Positions 1 to 8,218 of a stretch of 47,089 nt of DNA are shown here, piece by piece; the stretch's first letter is position 1, and every line of letters starts with the position of its first letter. The notes under the pieces were generated by a model that was given only the letters and a program-made list of their open reading frames with translations, was not told the origin of the DNA and ran no database searches. This DNA comes from Acidobacteriaceae bacterium (GTDB lineage Bacteria > Acidobacteriota > Terriglobia > Terriglobales > Acidobacteriaceae): the NCBI GenBank assembly GCA_003151435.1, contig PLXP01000113.1, positions 2,610-49,698 on the forward strand, in the 5' to 3' direction. The position numbers were made by a program, and so were the translations under genes.

Positions 1-313
1 TGGTGTCCACCGCGGTGTAATCGAATTGTCCCGGCTTCGCCTCGAACTGCTCCCAGTACACGGGTATCTCGAGCGTGTTGGCGTGCAGGTATTCGATCGC
101 GGACCATACCCTTGGAAGCGTGACCGGCCAGTCGCTGGAGTTGTTTGCCTGCGCGCCGAGCATCAAGAAGGGCGCGCCATCCACCATCAGCGCATACCGT
201 CCGTCCTTTTCCACGATGCGCGGGATGGGATGCTTTTCCACTTGCGCGCGCACTGCCATCCCCGCGGCGGACGCCGCGATGAGGGCAGCCACGATCAACG
301 TTTTCGCTTTCAT
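1..313 (-). CDS. GH35-like / DUF5597-type beta-galactosidase, N-terminal part only (cut by window edge)
   Basis: The reading frame starts at ATG 313 on the minus strand and runs off the left edge, leaving about 104 residues. It opens with a signal peptide (MKAKTLIVAALIAASAAGMA, ending near ARAQ-like residues), so the product is exported. Next comes the start of a TIM-barrel glycosidase: 'DGAPFLMLGAQANNSSDWP', then 'LHANTLEIPVYWEQFEAKPGQFDY'. That pattern is typical of the GH35/GH42-like enzymes with a DUF5597 C-terminus, often annotated as beta-galactosidases. The catalytic glutamates lie outside the window. A good ribosome site (GAGGAG) sits just before the ATG. The start is 37 bases after the stop of the GH2 gene, so it is probably the third gene of that operon. 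Family assignment is good; substrate is unknown. Confidence 0.75.
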   Translation of the reverse strand, partial: MKAKTLIVAALIAASAAGMAVRAQVEKHPIPRIVEKDGRYALMVDGAPFLMLGAQANNSSDWPVTLPRVWSAIEYLHANTLEIPVYWEQFEAKPGQFDYTAVDT

Positions 314-350
314 TCGCTCCTCATTTCTTCCCCGGGCCGGGTACACGAAG

Positions 351-3248
351 CTACTGCGATACGATGCGGATATCGGTGGAAGCAAGGCGGAGCGACGTCG
401 CATGAAGCTTGATGTCGCCGGCCTCGCGTGTTGACTGCACAATCACCTGGGCGAGTCCATTGAAGACGCTGCGCTTCCATTGCGGAGCGGGTACGATGAC
501 CTGGATCGCCGCGGGGCCCGGGCCGTCCCAATGAAAGGCCTGCGCGCCTTTGTCAGTAAAGCGCGTGGAAAAGACGGTGACGACGTTGCGGCCGGGCTGC
601 AGCGTGCTGCGATCCAACTTGTAGATGTACCCGATGGGATCGTGCTTGAGGTTCATGCCGAGAGCGTGGCCGTTCACATAGATCGACTGCGTGTCTCCCA
701 CGCTGCGCAGCACCAGCGTGATCGCCGCCTCCGGCGAGTCTGAGGGCAGCGTGAACGCGCCGCGAAACACGCTCGCCGGGGGATCGACGCGATGCTCATC
801 CCAGCGCGGATCGCGTGCCTTCTCCCACGACGAATCGTCGAACTCCGGAGCAGACTCCGGGCCGGCATTGCGCGGATCGATGGTGTGGGTGCGCCACTCG
901 GAAACGGGCAGTGAACCGACGGTCTCGATGTATTTGTCGGGCTCCTGCGAGGCAGGATCGCCATTGCCGACGCCGATGATCTTCCCCGGACCGGTGAGGC
1001 TGAAGGATACAAGGTTGTCGGCGAAGGGAACCATGCGCCCGGCAGAATCGTTCACACGCACCGTGACGACAGAAATGGATGCGCCGTCGGCCTTGATCAT
1101 GTCGATGTCGGGAATCAGTTGCACGGCTGCGGAGGCGCCGGTGGTCTCGACCGTGTCGCGCGCAGTCTCCTTACTGTTGGCATCGTAGCCGCGGGCGACA
1201 AGGACGCCCGGCTGATAATTCACCTTCCACTGCAGGTGCGAATTTTGTGGCATGGTCTCGCGGCCCAGGCTCTTGCCGTTCAGAAAGAGCTCGACGGCAT
1301 TCGTGTTGCTATAGACACGCACGTCGATTGGCTGGCCTTCCTTTCCCGGCCAGTTCCAGTGCGGCAGCAGATGCACCATAGGCTTCACGGTCCACCAGGA
1401 CTGCAGCAGATACGCATTGTCCTTGAAAAACCCGCAGGTATCGAGCATTCCGAACTGCGAACTGATGGCCGGCCAGTCGAACGGGGTGGTTTCTCCGCGA
1501 TAGTCAAATCCAGTCCAGTAGAACAGGCCCGCGGCGTAGGGTCGGGCGAGGTAGTAGCGCCAGCTGTCTTCGATCGAGGCATGCTTGCCGTCGCTTTCGA
1601 AGTCATACGCGACGAGATGTTGATGGGCAGGGTCGTCGAAGTAAATGCCGCGGGTGTGCTCGGATGACGATTCCTCCGTACCTACGACGGGCCGGTCAGG
1701 AAACCGCAGATGCATTTGGTCGGTGTGATGCTGCACATAGTAGTTGAAGCCGAGCACTTCAGTAGAAAGCGAATTGCCGGCTCCGGAACCGCTGAGAGCG
1801 ACGGTGAATTGGCGTGTAGGATCGAGGCGCTTGCCGCTGGCCTGCATGTCGCGCGTGAGTCTCTCGCCGAATACGCTCCATTCGAGAGCCCACTCCTCGT
1901 TGCCAATCGACCACAGGATCACGCTGGGATGGTTGCGGTCGCGCACGATCATGCGCCGAAACTCATCCATGTCTTCGGGAGCAGTTCCCATCTGCCGGTT
2001 TTCATCCAGCACCAGCATGCCCAGACGGTCGCAGGCATCCAGCAGCTCCGGCGTGGGCGGATTGTGCGAGGTGCGAATCGCATTCGAGCCCATGGCCTTG
2101 AGGTGACTCACGCGAAATTCGTTCAGAGTATCGGGAACCGCGACACCAACGCCCGCGTGGTCCTGGTGGTCGTTGGTGCCCTTGAGCTCTACCCGTTGGC
2201 CGTTCAGGAAGAATCCGTTCTGAGGATCGAAGCGAATGGTTCGTATACCGAAGCTGGTCTCGCGGCGGTCCACCACTTTGTTCCGAATGCTGATGGTCGT
2301 GATCAGCTTGTAGAGGAACGGATCCTCTAGTGACCAGAGGTGGGCGGCATGGATGGGGATCGTTGCGGAGTGGTCGCTGCTGCTCGCTGCCGAGACGCCG
2401 GCGTCGAATGTGACGGAACGCGCTACCACTTTCCCTGCTGCATCCTCAATCTGTTCATCAATCGTGAAGTGCTCGCTTGCGTCTCCGTCGTTATCAATCG
2501 TGACTTGCGTGGTCACTTTGGCTTCAGGGTGCGATGCGGCGGCCAGATCGCTCACTGTTGTTGTAACGAATGTGCCGTCATGAGCCACATGCACCGGGCT
2601 GGTCTTGGTAAGCCACACATGTCGATAGATCCCGGCTCCCTCGTAGAACCAGCCTTCCTCGATGGTGGCGTTGGCGCGCACCACCAGAACGTTGGAGCCG
2701 CCGTAGTTGAGGTAGTTGCTTGCATCGTAGTGAAAGCTGGAGTAGCCGCTGTGTTCCGTGCCCAGGTAGAAACCGTTCAACCACACCTGGGAGTCGCGAT
2801 AAACTCCGTCGAACTCGATGCTGATGCGGCGGCCGAGATCGGTCTTGGGAATCGTGAAGGTCTTGCGATACCACCCGATGCTGTTCTGCGGAAAGTTGCG
2901 GCCGATGGCCTTGGAGCCGTGATTACCGTCCCCTCGCCGATCGAATGGCAACTCGACAGCCCAGTCATGCGGCAGGTCGACCGTGCGCCACGTCCTGTCG
3001 TCGAATTTTGGTGATGCAGGACCATCCCCGTAGCCGGCCTTGGCGAAGAAGAACGGGACCGTGGCGAAGTCGAAGTCCTTTCGCTGGCTGTCGGCGTCGC
3101 CGAGAGCGAAGCGCCAGTCGGCATCCATCAGTATTCTTTCTCGAATGTTCGCGGAATTGAACGGGACGGACTGGGCCGTCCCATATGGCCTGGAGAGCAG
3201 GCACGAAAAGAGCACTAGAAAGAACTTCAAAGTTGAGCGAGACTTCAC
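351..3248 (-). CDS. Secreted GH2 beta-galactosidase-like enzyme, 965 aa
   Basis: Exported glycoside hydrolase family 2 enzyme. I place the start at GTG 3248 because it overlaps the stop of the fucosidase gene by four bases (GTGA), has AGGAG at proper spacing and begins directly with a signal peptide (residues 1-26). An earlier in-frame start would lie deep inside the upstream gene. Domain order: sugar-binding jelly roll (about 40-215, with DLPHDWA and GWYRKTF), immunoglobulin-like domain (about 220-335), TIM barrel (about 340-640) and C-terminal beta domains. The acid/base is E451 in the SIGNEEW motif and the nucleophile is E525 in VGTEESS; IRTSHNPP is also present. Residues of about 780-900 form an extra galactose-binding-like module (FDDSSWEKARDPRWDE...) spliced into the C-terminal region. 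Family certain, beta-galactosidase activity likely; beta-glucuronidase-type specificity is not excluded. Confidence 0.88.
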   Translation of the reverse strand: MKSRSTLKFFLVLFSCLLSRPYGTAQSVPFNSANIRERILMDADWRFALGDADSQRKDFDFATVPFFFAKAGYGDGPASPKFDDRTWRTVDLPHDWAVELPFDRRGDGNHGSKAIGRNFPQNSIGWYRKTFTIPKTDLGRRISIEFDGVYRDSQVWLNGFYLGTEHSGYSSFHYDASNYLNYGGSNVLVVRANATIEEGWFYEGAGIYRHVWLTKTSPVHVAHDGTFVTTTVSDLAAASHPEAKVTTQVTIDNDGDASEHFTIDEQIEDAAGKVVARSVTFDAGVSAASSSDHSATIPIHAAHLWSLEDPFLYKLITTISIRNKVVDRRETSFGIRTIRFDPQNGFFLNGQRVELKGTNDHQDHAGVGVAVPDTLNEFRVSHLKAMGSNAIRTSHNPPTPELLDACDRLGMLVLDENRQMGTAPEDMDEFRRMIVRDRNHPSVILWSIGNEEWALEWSVFGERLTRDMQASGKRLDPTRQFTVALSGSGAGNSLSTEVLGFNYYVQHHTDQMHLRFPDRPVVGTEESSSEHTRGIYFDDPAHQHLVAYDFESDGKHASIEDSWRYYLARPYAAGLFYWTGFDYRGETTPFDWPAISSQFGMLDTCGFFKDNAYLLQSWWTVKPMVHLLPHWNWPGKEGQPIDVRVYSNTNAVELFLNGKSLGRETMPQNSHLQWKVNYQPGVLVARGYDANSKETARDTVETTGASAAVQLIPDIDMIKADGASISVVTVRVNDSAGRMVPFADNLVSFSLTGPGKIIGVGNGDPASQEPDKYIETVGSLPVSEWRTHTIDPRNAGPESAPEFDDSSWEKARDPRWDEHRVDPPASVFRGAFTLPSDSPEAAITLVLRSVGDTQSIYVNGHALGMNLKHDPIGYIYKLDRSTLQPGRNVVTVFSTRFTDKGAQAFHWDGPGPAAIQVIVPAPQWKRSVFNGLAQVIVQSTREAGDIKLHATSLRLASTDIRIVSQ

Positions 3249-4957
3249 TTCTGGATCTCCTGCGCGTGTGTGTGTTGGAAAGGCGCTAGCTTGACTCGTA
3301 GGGCAAAGCCGTATTTGCAATCGGCATCCTGGGGCAGCTTTAGATTGAGCGCGTCAGTGGTTCGCCTCCACTCCACTTTTTGGCTTGAGCCCAGCAGGTC
3401 GACCGCCTGGATCACCAGACTCCCGCCGTCTCCGGCCAAGCCCAGTGCATGCACCGAGGCGGTGCCATCCTGAGGGCAAGCAAGGCTGATGACATAGAGA
3501 TTGCTTCCCTTATGTGTGAAACGAAAATCCGCCGCGTTGTAAGGCTTCATCGACTGGTCGGTGGCGAAGCCGGTCTTCACCTCGGTGGGACCCTCGCCAT
3601 ACTTCGTCCATGGTTCGGTGCCATAGATGGCTTCTCCGTTGCGGTCGAGCCATGCGCCCATTTCCAGCAGGATTGTTCGCACTTCGTCCGGAATTGTCCC
3701 ATCCGCGCGGGGTCCGATGCTCAAGAGCAGATTGCCATTCTTGCTGACGATGTCGACGAGCTGATGGACCAGGAATTCGGGCGTCTTGAACTGGTCATGC
3801 TCCATGTATCCCCAGGAAAGATTGCTGATGGAGGTGTCGGTCTGCCAGGGTCGCGGATCGATATCGGTGCGCATGCTGCGCTCAAAGTCGCGCGCTCCCG
3901 CGGTCCAGTCCATCGCATAATCCTTGAGGGTAATCACTCCGTCAATGTGATGGCCCACTGCGAAGTTATCGTAGAATGCTGCGAATTCAGTCATCCTGTT
4001 GCGATAGGCAGGCTGACCGTTGCCGCCGTCGAAGTACACCAGTTCCGGCTTGTATTTCTCAACCAGTTCGACGGAACGCGCCAGCCAGTCACGCATCCAG
4101 GCATCGCTCACGTAGGTCCACTCATTCACCGGGTTGAAGTGTGCATCGTTGAGCCATTGGTGGGCGGGGCCGTAAAACGAGGCATACTTCGGGTCGTTCA
4201 CATCCGAGCGAATATTGCGGCCTTCATCGAAGTAGTAGTTGTGTTCGGCGCGATGCGAGGAGAGCCCAAAGTGCAATCCGGCGGCGCGGATGGCGTCAGA
4301 CAACTCCGCAAGAACGTCGCGATGCGGTCCCATCTTGACTACCGTCCAATCCGAGAGGTCGGAGTCGTACATGGCAAAGCCATCGTGGTGCTCGGCAATT
4401 GGGACGACATACTTTGCGCCCCCCTGTTTGAAAAGCTTCACCCATTCATGCGGATCGAATTTTTCGGCGCGGAAGCTGGGGATAAAGTCCTTATACCCGC
4501 GGCTGTCCAGGCTGCCGAAGCGCTGCACGAAGTCCTCATGCGCCGGGTCGCCGGGCCTGTACATGTTATGCGGATACCACTCATTGACCGCGCCGGGGAC
4601 GGCATAGACTCCCCAGCCAATGAAGATGCCGAACTTGGCATCCTTGAACCACTGAGGGATTTCGCGATTGCGCAACGTCTCCCAGTCGGGACGATACGGG
4701 CCGTCGTGAGCCTGCCGATCCGCCAGGTTTAGAAGTGCATTGCGGCGGGCATCGAATTTAGATACGGAGTCCTGCCATTCCTTGTCGATCTGCTCAGCAG
4801 ACTTCACTCCGTGCGTGGGGGCCGATGAATCCGGCATTTCAGCGGCGCCCCGGGTTGGCGGAGCAGGGGAATTGCCGGATTGGGCAGGCGCAAAGAGGGA
4901 CGCCGCAAACATGCCCAAAATCAGCGAGAGTGCGAGCGTGAGTTTCACTCTGGTCAT
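3245..4957 (-). CDS. Secreted GH29 alpha-L-fucosidase, 570 aa
   Basis: Retaining alpha-L-fucosidase that would remove terminal fucose outside the cytoplasm. The start is ATG 4957, which begins a clean signal peptide (MTRVKLTLALSLILGMFAAS, cleavage near residue 27). A TTG 39 bases upstream is less likely. GH29 signatures visible: WFKDAKFGIFIGWGVYAVPG (103-122), the EHHDGF motif (189-194), the WTVVKMGPHRD stretch and ELVYFDGG, whose D310 is the expected nucleophile. The acid/base is not conserved in position in this family and I do not assign it. It is the first gene of a minus-strand operon, with a four-base overlap to the GH2 gene, which implies translational coupling. Together with GH2 and the GH35-like enzyme it suggests fucosylated galactosides, for example xyloglucan side chains, as substrate (inference). 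An imperfect LacI-like site (TGTAAACGTTCTCA, 4998-5011) lies just upstream. Confidence 0.9.
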   Translation of the reverse strand: MTRVKLTLALSLILGMFAASLFAPAQSGNSPAPPTRGAAEMPDSSAPTHGVKSAEQIDKEWQDSVSKFDARRNALLNLADRQAHDGPYRPDWETLRNREIPQWFKDAKFGIFIGWGVYAVPGAVNEWYPHNMYRPGDPAHEDFVQRFGSLDSRGYKDFIPSFRAEKFDPHEWVKLFKQGGAKYVVPIAEHHDGFAMYDSDLSDWTVVKMGPHRDVLAELSDAIRAAGLHFGLSSHRAEHNYYFDEGRNIRSDVNDPKYASFYGPAHQWLNDAHFNPVNEWTYVSDAWMRDWLARSVELVEKYKPELVYFDGGNGQPAYRNRMTEFAAFYDNFAVGHHIDGVITLKDYAMDWTAGARDFERSMRTDIDPRPWQTDTSISNLSWGYMEHDQFKTPEFLVHQLVDIVSKNGNLLLSIGPRADGTIPDEVRTILLEMGAWLDRNGEAIYGTEPWTKYGEGPTEVKTGFATDQSMKPYNAADFRFTHKGSNLYVISLACPQDGTASVHALGLAGDGGSLVIQAVDLLGSSQKVEWRRTTDALNLKLPQDADCKYGFALRVKLAPFQHTHAQEIQK

Positions 4958-5243
4958 CGGCGCGCGGCACAAGGAGTGATTCGAAGCCGGCACCAATTGT
5001 AAACGTTCTCAGACCCTCCCGCGCTACTTGTATCGGCTAGCCTCTTCGTGCCCATGGGGGCGGACACCCAGTCTAGCCGCGACGCCCAGATCCCCGATGA
5101 CGCATAACTACGACCACGGCGGCAGCCGACGCAGCCGCGCTCTTCGAACATTTGTTGGCCTGCGGCCGCGGCGGCAAACACTTTGGTGGAGGCGCCCGAT
5201 TCCGCCGAACCGACAGCGCCAGAGTGCGGCAATAAGTCGGGGG

Positions 5244-5390
5244 TCACGCGGCTTTCAGCCTGAATTGTGGGTACCAACGCCTGAAGACTTCTTCCAATTC
5301 GTCGTTGAGGACCTTGGTCCGAGTCTGGAGCAATAGATGTGCTCCACGGAGGGTCCACTGCATCTGCTGCTTCTTGACTACCCCTCCAAC
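5244..5390 (-). pseudogene. C-terminal remnant of an insertion-sequence transposase
   Basis: Reading the minus strand from about 5375 to the TGA at 5244 gives 44 codons: KKQQMQWTLRGAHLLLQTRT, then KVLNDELEEVFRRWYPQFRL, then KAA and stop. This is the characteristic tail of a DDE-type IS transposase (VKKQQM-W-RGAH-LLQ-R--VLN----FRRWYP). Nothing recognisable precedes it in the same frame, and the next frame is closed nearby, so the element has lost nearly all of its transposase. I cannot name the IS family from 44 residues. The surrounding 4958-5721 stretch (about 760 bases) has no other gene I can support, and its left part (about 5020-5243) may be the matching IS end. This marks an old insertion between the fucosidase operon and the small genes at 5.7-9 kb. 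Confidence 0.6.
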
Positions 5391-5668
5391 TCCCGAACGG
5401 AATACATCACCATCGTGCCGATTCGCGTGAATGGCGGTGCCGAATGCGACCCTTGCTCCTCCAATGTTGTAACGTAAAGACGCTCACGCCAAGTAATGCC
5501 GCTGCTTCCTTTTCGCGGACGTACCGTTTCTCCCCTGTGCCTGAAGCTTAGATGAACAGCCGACCCGAGCGGCCACTTTGCTGCAATCCTCTCGATGACT
5601 TCCTCGTCCTTCAATCCGGTGAAAGCAGGACGTTGCTCACCAAACAAGCAAGTCCGCCACAGAAACAT

Positions 5669-5701
5669 AAAGCCCCCGAGATTGATGGCCTCGGGGCCTT
5701 T
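5669..5701 (-). terminator. Rho-independent terminator, possibly bidirectional
   Basis: A seven-base perfect stem (CCCCGAG 5674-5680 with CTCGGGG 5690-5696) encloses a nine-base loop. It is flanked by AAAG on the left and CCTTT on the right, so it can work in both directions. On the minus strand the stem is followed by GCTTTATGTTT. It lies 20 bases downstream of the stop of the small basic-protein gene (stop at 5722) and most likely ends that transcript. Confidence 0.7.
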
Positions 5702-5721
5702 ATGGGTGCGGTGAGAGCGAG

Positions 5722-6015
5722 TTACGCTGCTGTGGGTACGACCAGAGCGGCTTTAGCAGCCTTAGCTGCCTTGTTCTTTTCCCGCCTAACCTTGGCCCAG
5801 CGTTTTTGCTGACCAGCGGCAATCTTGGCGCGACTCTCATCGCTAATGCCGCCCTTAGCGGCCTTCTTTACTGGCACCCTTGTTACCTTTGCTGTCTTAG
5901 CTGCGGTTGCCTTCGCCTTTGGTGCAACAGCTTCACTTTTCAAACACAAGGCACGCGCCTTCTGCAAGGCGTTGATGCCACGCTCGATTTCAGCCAGTAG
6001 TTGTCTCGTGCTCAT
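5722..6015 (-). CDS. Small Lys/Ala-rich basic protein (97 aa), possibly nucleic-acid binding
   Basis: Function unknown. The start is secure: ATG 6015 is preceded by AAAGGAGG seven bases away, an unusually strong ribosome site. Residues 1-25 look helical (MSTRQLLAEIERGINALQKA). Residues 30-55 are a Lys/Ala/Thr-rich tract like histone H1 tails. Residues 58-78 form a compact motif (SDESRAKIAAGQQKRWAKVR) that I recall from many small Acidobacteria proteins and from basic DNA-associated proteins. The end is another Lys/Ala run. The protein has no signal peptide or membrane segment. It is monocistronic, with its own promoter (6036-6064) and terminator (5669-5701). A nucleoid-associated or RNA-binding role is inference from charge and composition only. 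Confidence 0.72.
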   Translation of the reverse strand: MSTRQLLAEIERGINALQKARALCLKSEAVAPKAKATAAKTAKVTRVPVKKAAKGGISDESRAKIAAGQQKRWAKVRREKNKAAKAAKAALVVPTAA

Positions 6016-6035
6016 TCAAAATCCTCCTTTATGAG

Positions 6036-6064
6036 TTTACAGGACGTGCAAATACGGCTGTCGA
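6036..6064 (-). promoter_or_regulatory. Predicted sigma70-type promoter of the small basic-protein gene
   Basis: On the minus strand, TCGACA (6064-6059) and TGTAAA (6041-6036) are separated by 17 bases. They match the -35 and -10 consensus at five and four of six positions. The predicted start of transcription is near 6029, leaving a short leader that holds the AAAGGAGG ribosome site. Confidence 0.4.
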
Positions 6065-6247
6065 TCATTAAGCGCTCGCCGTGCCGTCACTACTCCTCGG
6101 AAATGAGCGAACAAGGGAGTCCGCCACGGAATCTCGCACGGCCTCGATGCGCTTCTGAAGCCGGGGTGAACTCCTGTTGAAGATGCGCCAATTCGCGGCT
6201 CCCGTACAAACGAAGCAAGTCGGGGACGGTGGGTTGCGCGGAGTAAC

Positions 6248-6829
6248 ATGGATCCAAGTCCGCCACCGGAGGTGCTTCAAGTCTCCATGACACTGCCCCA
6301 ACTCCCGGAGGAACAGATCATTCAGGTGGCCGGATTTGTCGCCGACTACATTTCGGTCCAACGGCAGAGAGCGCATTCGCTTGCTATCCCGCTTAGTCGG
6401 CCACAGACAACTTCCCTAAGCGGTTTCTTCCGGTCAGACATACTAAATTCAACGCGGCTTCTGGTTCTCGAAGCGTCGCGGGTCGAGAACCCGCCGTTTT
6501 ACGCCTTGCTGCGAGAGATGGGATTCACGAGCCTGCCCGACTTTTCGCAGATGGCGGCCATAACGTTCAGCAACGTGGTGGTCTCCCATCAACGGATGAC
6601 CGGAGGTCCGCTGTTCCATGAATTGGTCCACGTGGAGCAATATCGGCAGCTCGGCATCCTTCGATTCGCGGAGCTATACGTTCGAGGGTTCCTAGTGGGT
6701 GGCGGGTACGAGGGAATACCACTGGAGAGGAACGCCTACCAGTTGGGCGAAAGATTCGAGAGCAATCCGCAAACTCAGTTCTCTGTCGAATTGGAGGTGA
6801 GCGGCTGGATCCGGGGTGGTAAGTTTTAG
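6248..6829 (+). CDS. Orphan HExxH zinc-metalloprotease-like protein, 193 aa
   Basis: No named family is certain. The centre carries HELVHVEQY, a zinc HExxH motif (H124, E125, H128) followed by the E-Q pair seen in DUF4157-like and eCIS-core-type domains. A likely third ligand, E160, lies in GIPLERNAYQLGERF. This geometry (HELVHxxQ ... E-xx-A) is that of gluzincin-like minimal peptidases. Residues 1-60 are amphipathic with no signal peptide. The start at ATG 6248 has GGAG five bases upstream; ATG 6287 is an alternative. The neighbours are unrelated, with the M23 peptidase convergent 81 bases downstream. It could be an enzyme, or a toxin or cargo domain without its usual partner. Preceding bases 6016-6247 hold only the promoter of the small basic gene. 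Confidence 0.65.
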   Translation: MDPSPPPEVLQVSMTLPQLPEEQIIQVAGFVADYISVQRQRAHSLAIPLSRPQTTSLSGFFRSDILNSTRLLVLEASRVENPPFYALLREMGFTSLPDFSQMAAITFSNVVVSHQRMTGGPLFHELVHVEQYRQLGILRFAELYVRGFLVGGGYEGIPLERNAYQLGERFESNPQTQFSVELEVSGWIRGGKF

Positions 6830-6910
6830 TTCACGCGCGGCAGCCATCCCAGGCGGCGAGTGAACCGCCAACCTGTGATTGACGATCGGAAGGATGAGGC
6901 TTTCACTGAC

Positions 6911-8218
6911 TCATTTGTTGAACCCGGGAAGATCCACCCGCTTAGCGATGTGATCTTGAATCCAGTGGCTGTCCCACCATTCCTTTGGGTCGATCTGAAC
7001 GCCGTCGAGTTGCATGGCGAAATGGATATGATCACCGCCGGCCATTCCTGTTTGGCCGCTCTGTCCCATCACCTGACCTCGTTTCACCATGTCGCCCTCG
7101 TGCACATCGAGGTGGCTCAAATGGCCGTAGATGGTCTGCAAGCCATAGCCATGGTCAACCACGATGCAATTGCCGTAGATGCCCAGCGGCGCGGCATACA
7201 CAATCCGGCCATCGTTCGACGCTTCGACTCCAACATGCTGCGTGACTGCCAGATCGTAGCCGAGATGGACCTGTTGGTCGATCTTCTTCCCTTGGTAGAT
7301 ATAGTTGCGCAAGTCAGCAAAAGTAGCTTCGGCCTGCGAATGGGCCTGTCGCGCGAATGGCTGCGACCATAAGAAATGGTCTGCGGTTTTAAAGCGAAGG
7401 TCTGAAAGCGTCTTGTTGTTTGCGCGGCGCATTTCGTTGTTGATCTTTACGAAACGCGCAACTGGATCGCCTGAACCATTCGGATCAAGTTCGCCGACGA
7501 CTTTTTGAATAAAGGCGTCGCTCACCTGCAAATCATGGACCGTATACCTCGGCTGCTCCTTCTTGGGAAACTGGAATACGATTGGGCTGGTGACGTCGTT
7601 CCCCGTCCCATTGGACGCGTAAACAAGCGGTACAGTATTGGCCGGCATATTCCATGCGAAGGCGAAGAGTGAGAAAAAGCCGCCTTTGCCGCCCGGCACA
7701 GGCCACGCGCGATAAGTCTGATCGCCGACACGAACACCCGCCTCTGTCCAGCTACCGGAAACGTTGAAGTTGGCAAGATCGGCCATGCCCAGGTACAGAT
7801 AGTGTTGGTCGGAGTCAACGCTGATCGCCGGCGGTTTTGTCACCACTGTGACTTCGCCGTCCCAGTGGGAAGTCTTTCGAAGCAAGTCGTTCGATGTGGC
7901 CTCAACAATCAATCTTGCATTGCCGTCTTTGAGTTGTGGAGTGGTCTTGATGCCTATCGGGAAAGTCCATGTCTTGTCTGTCGCGACTGAAGGTTCAGTA
8001 GTCTCCCATACTTGGTATCGGGCCCCGTTCTGTTCAACGAATGCCGAGATTTTGCGGACGCCACGCGGGTCAAGTACGCGAACGGTAACGGGCGTGGCTT
8101 GGCCGAGAGACGGGATTGGGGGTGTCAGCTCAACCACAGGCGTTGCCGATCGTGTCAAGATCAGCGCAATCGAGACCAACACGATGAGAGCAAACACAGC
8201 AAGAATGCCTTTTCGCAT
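6911..8218 (-). CDS. Membrane-anchored M23 (LytM) family peptidase, 435 aa
   Basis: Peptidoglycan-endopeptidase-type protein. Residues 7-23 are one hydrophobic segment (signal anchor), so the rest is periplasmic. Residues 30-235 are beta-rich extracellular-like domains without a clear family match. Residues about 315-425 form the M23 domain with HLGYD (H318, D322), YGHLS (H366) and GDHIHF (H397, H399), so all zinc and catalytic positions look intact. It probably cleaves cell-wall cross-links during division or growth; activity as a regulator of amidases is the alternative. The start is ATG 8218, which begins the membrane segment; the frame continues upstream but without a plausible start context. 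It is convergent with the HExxH gene and stands alone as a transcription unit. Confidence 0.88.
   Translation of the reverse strand: MRKGILAVFALIVLVSIALILTRSATPVVELTPPIPSLGQATPVTVRVLDPRGVRKISAFVEQNGARYQVWETTEPSVATDKTWTFPIGIKTTPQLKDGNARLIVEATSNDLLRKTSHWDGEVTVVTKPPAISVDSDQHYLYLGMADLANFNVSGSWTEAGVRVGDQTYRAWPVPGGKGGFFSLFAFAWNMPANTVPLVYASNGTGNDVTSPIVFQFPKKEQPRYTVHDLQVSDAFIQKVVGELDPNGSGDPVARFVKINNEMRRANNKTLSDLRFKTADHFLWSQPFARQAHSQAEATFADLRNYIYQGKKIDQQVHLGYDLAVTQHVGVEASNDGRIVYAAPLGIYGNCIVVDHGYGLQTIYGHLSHLDVHEGDMVKRGQVMGQSGQTGMAGGDHIHFAMQLDGVQIDPKEWWDSHWIQDHIAKRVDLPGFNK

Noticed and set aside
3449..4732. 427-codon open frame antisense to the fucosidase gene
   Set aside because: Opposite strand of a clear GH29 gene; no recognisable domain, start context or signal.
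5378..5668. 96-codon minus-strand frame beside the transposase remnant
   Set aside because: It starts inside the terminator hairpin, overlaps the transposase remnant and resembles no protein I know; could be real but is unsupported.
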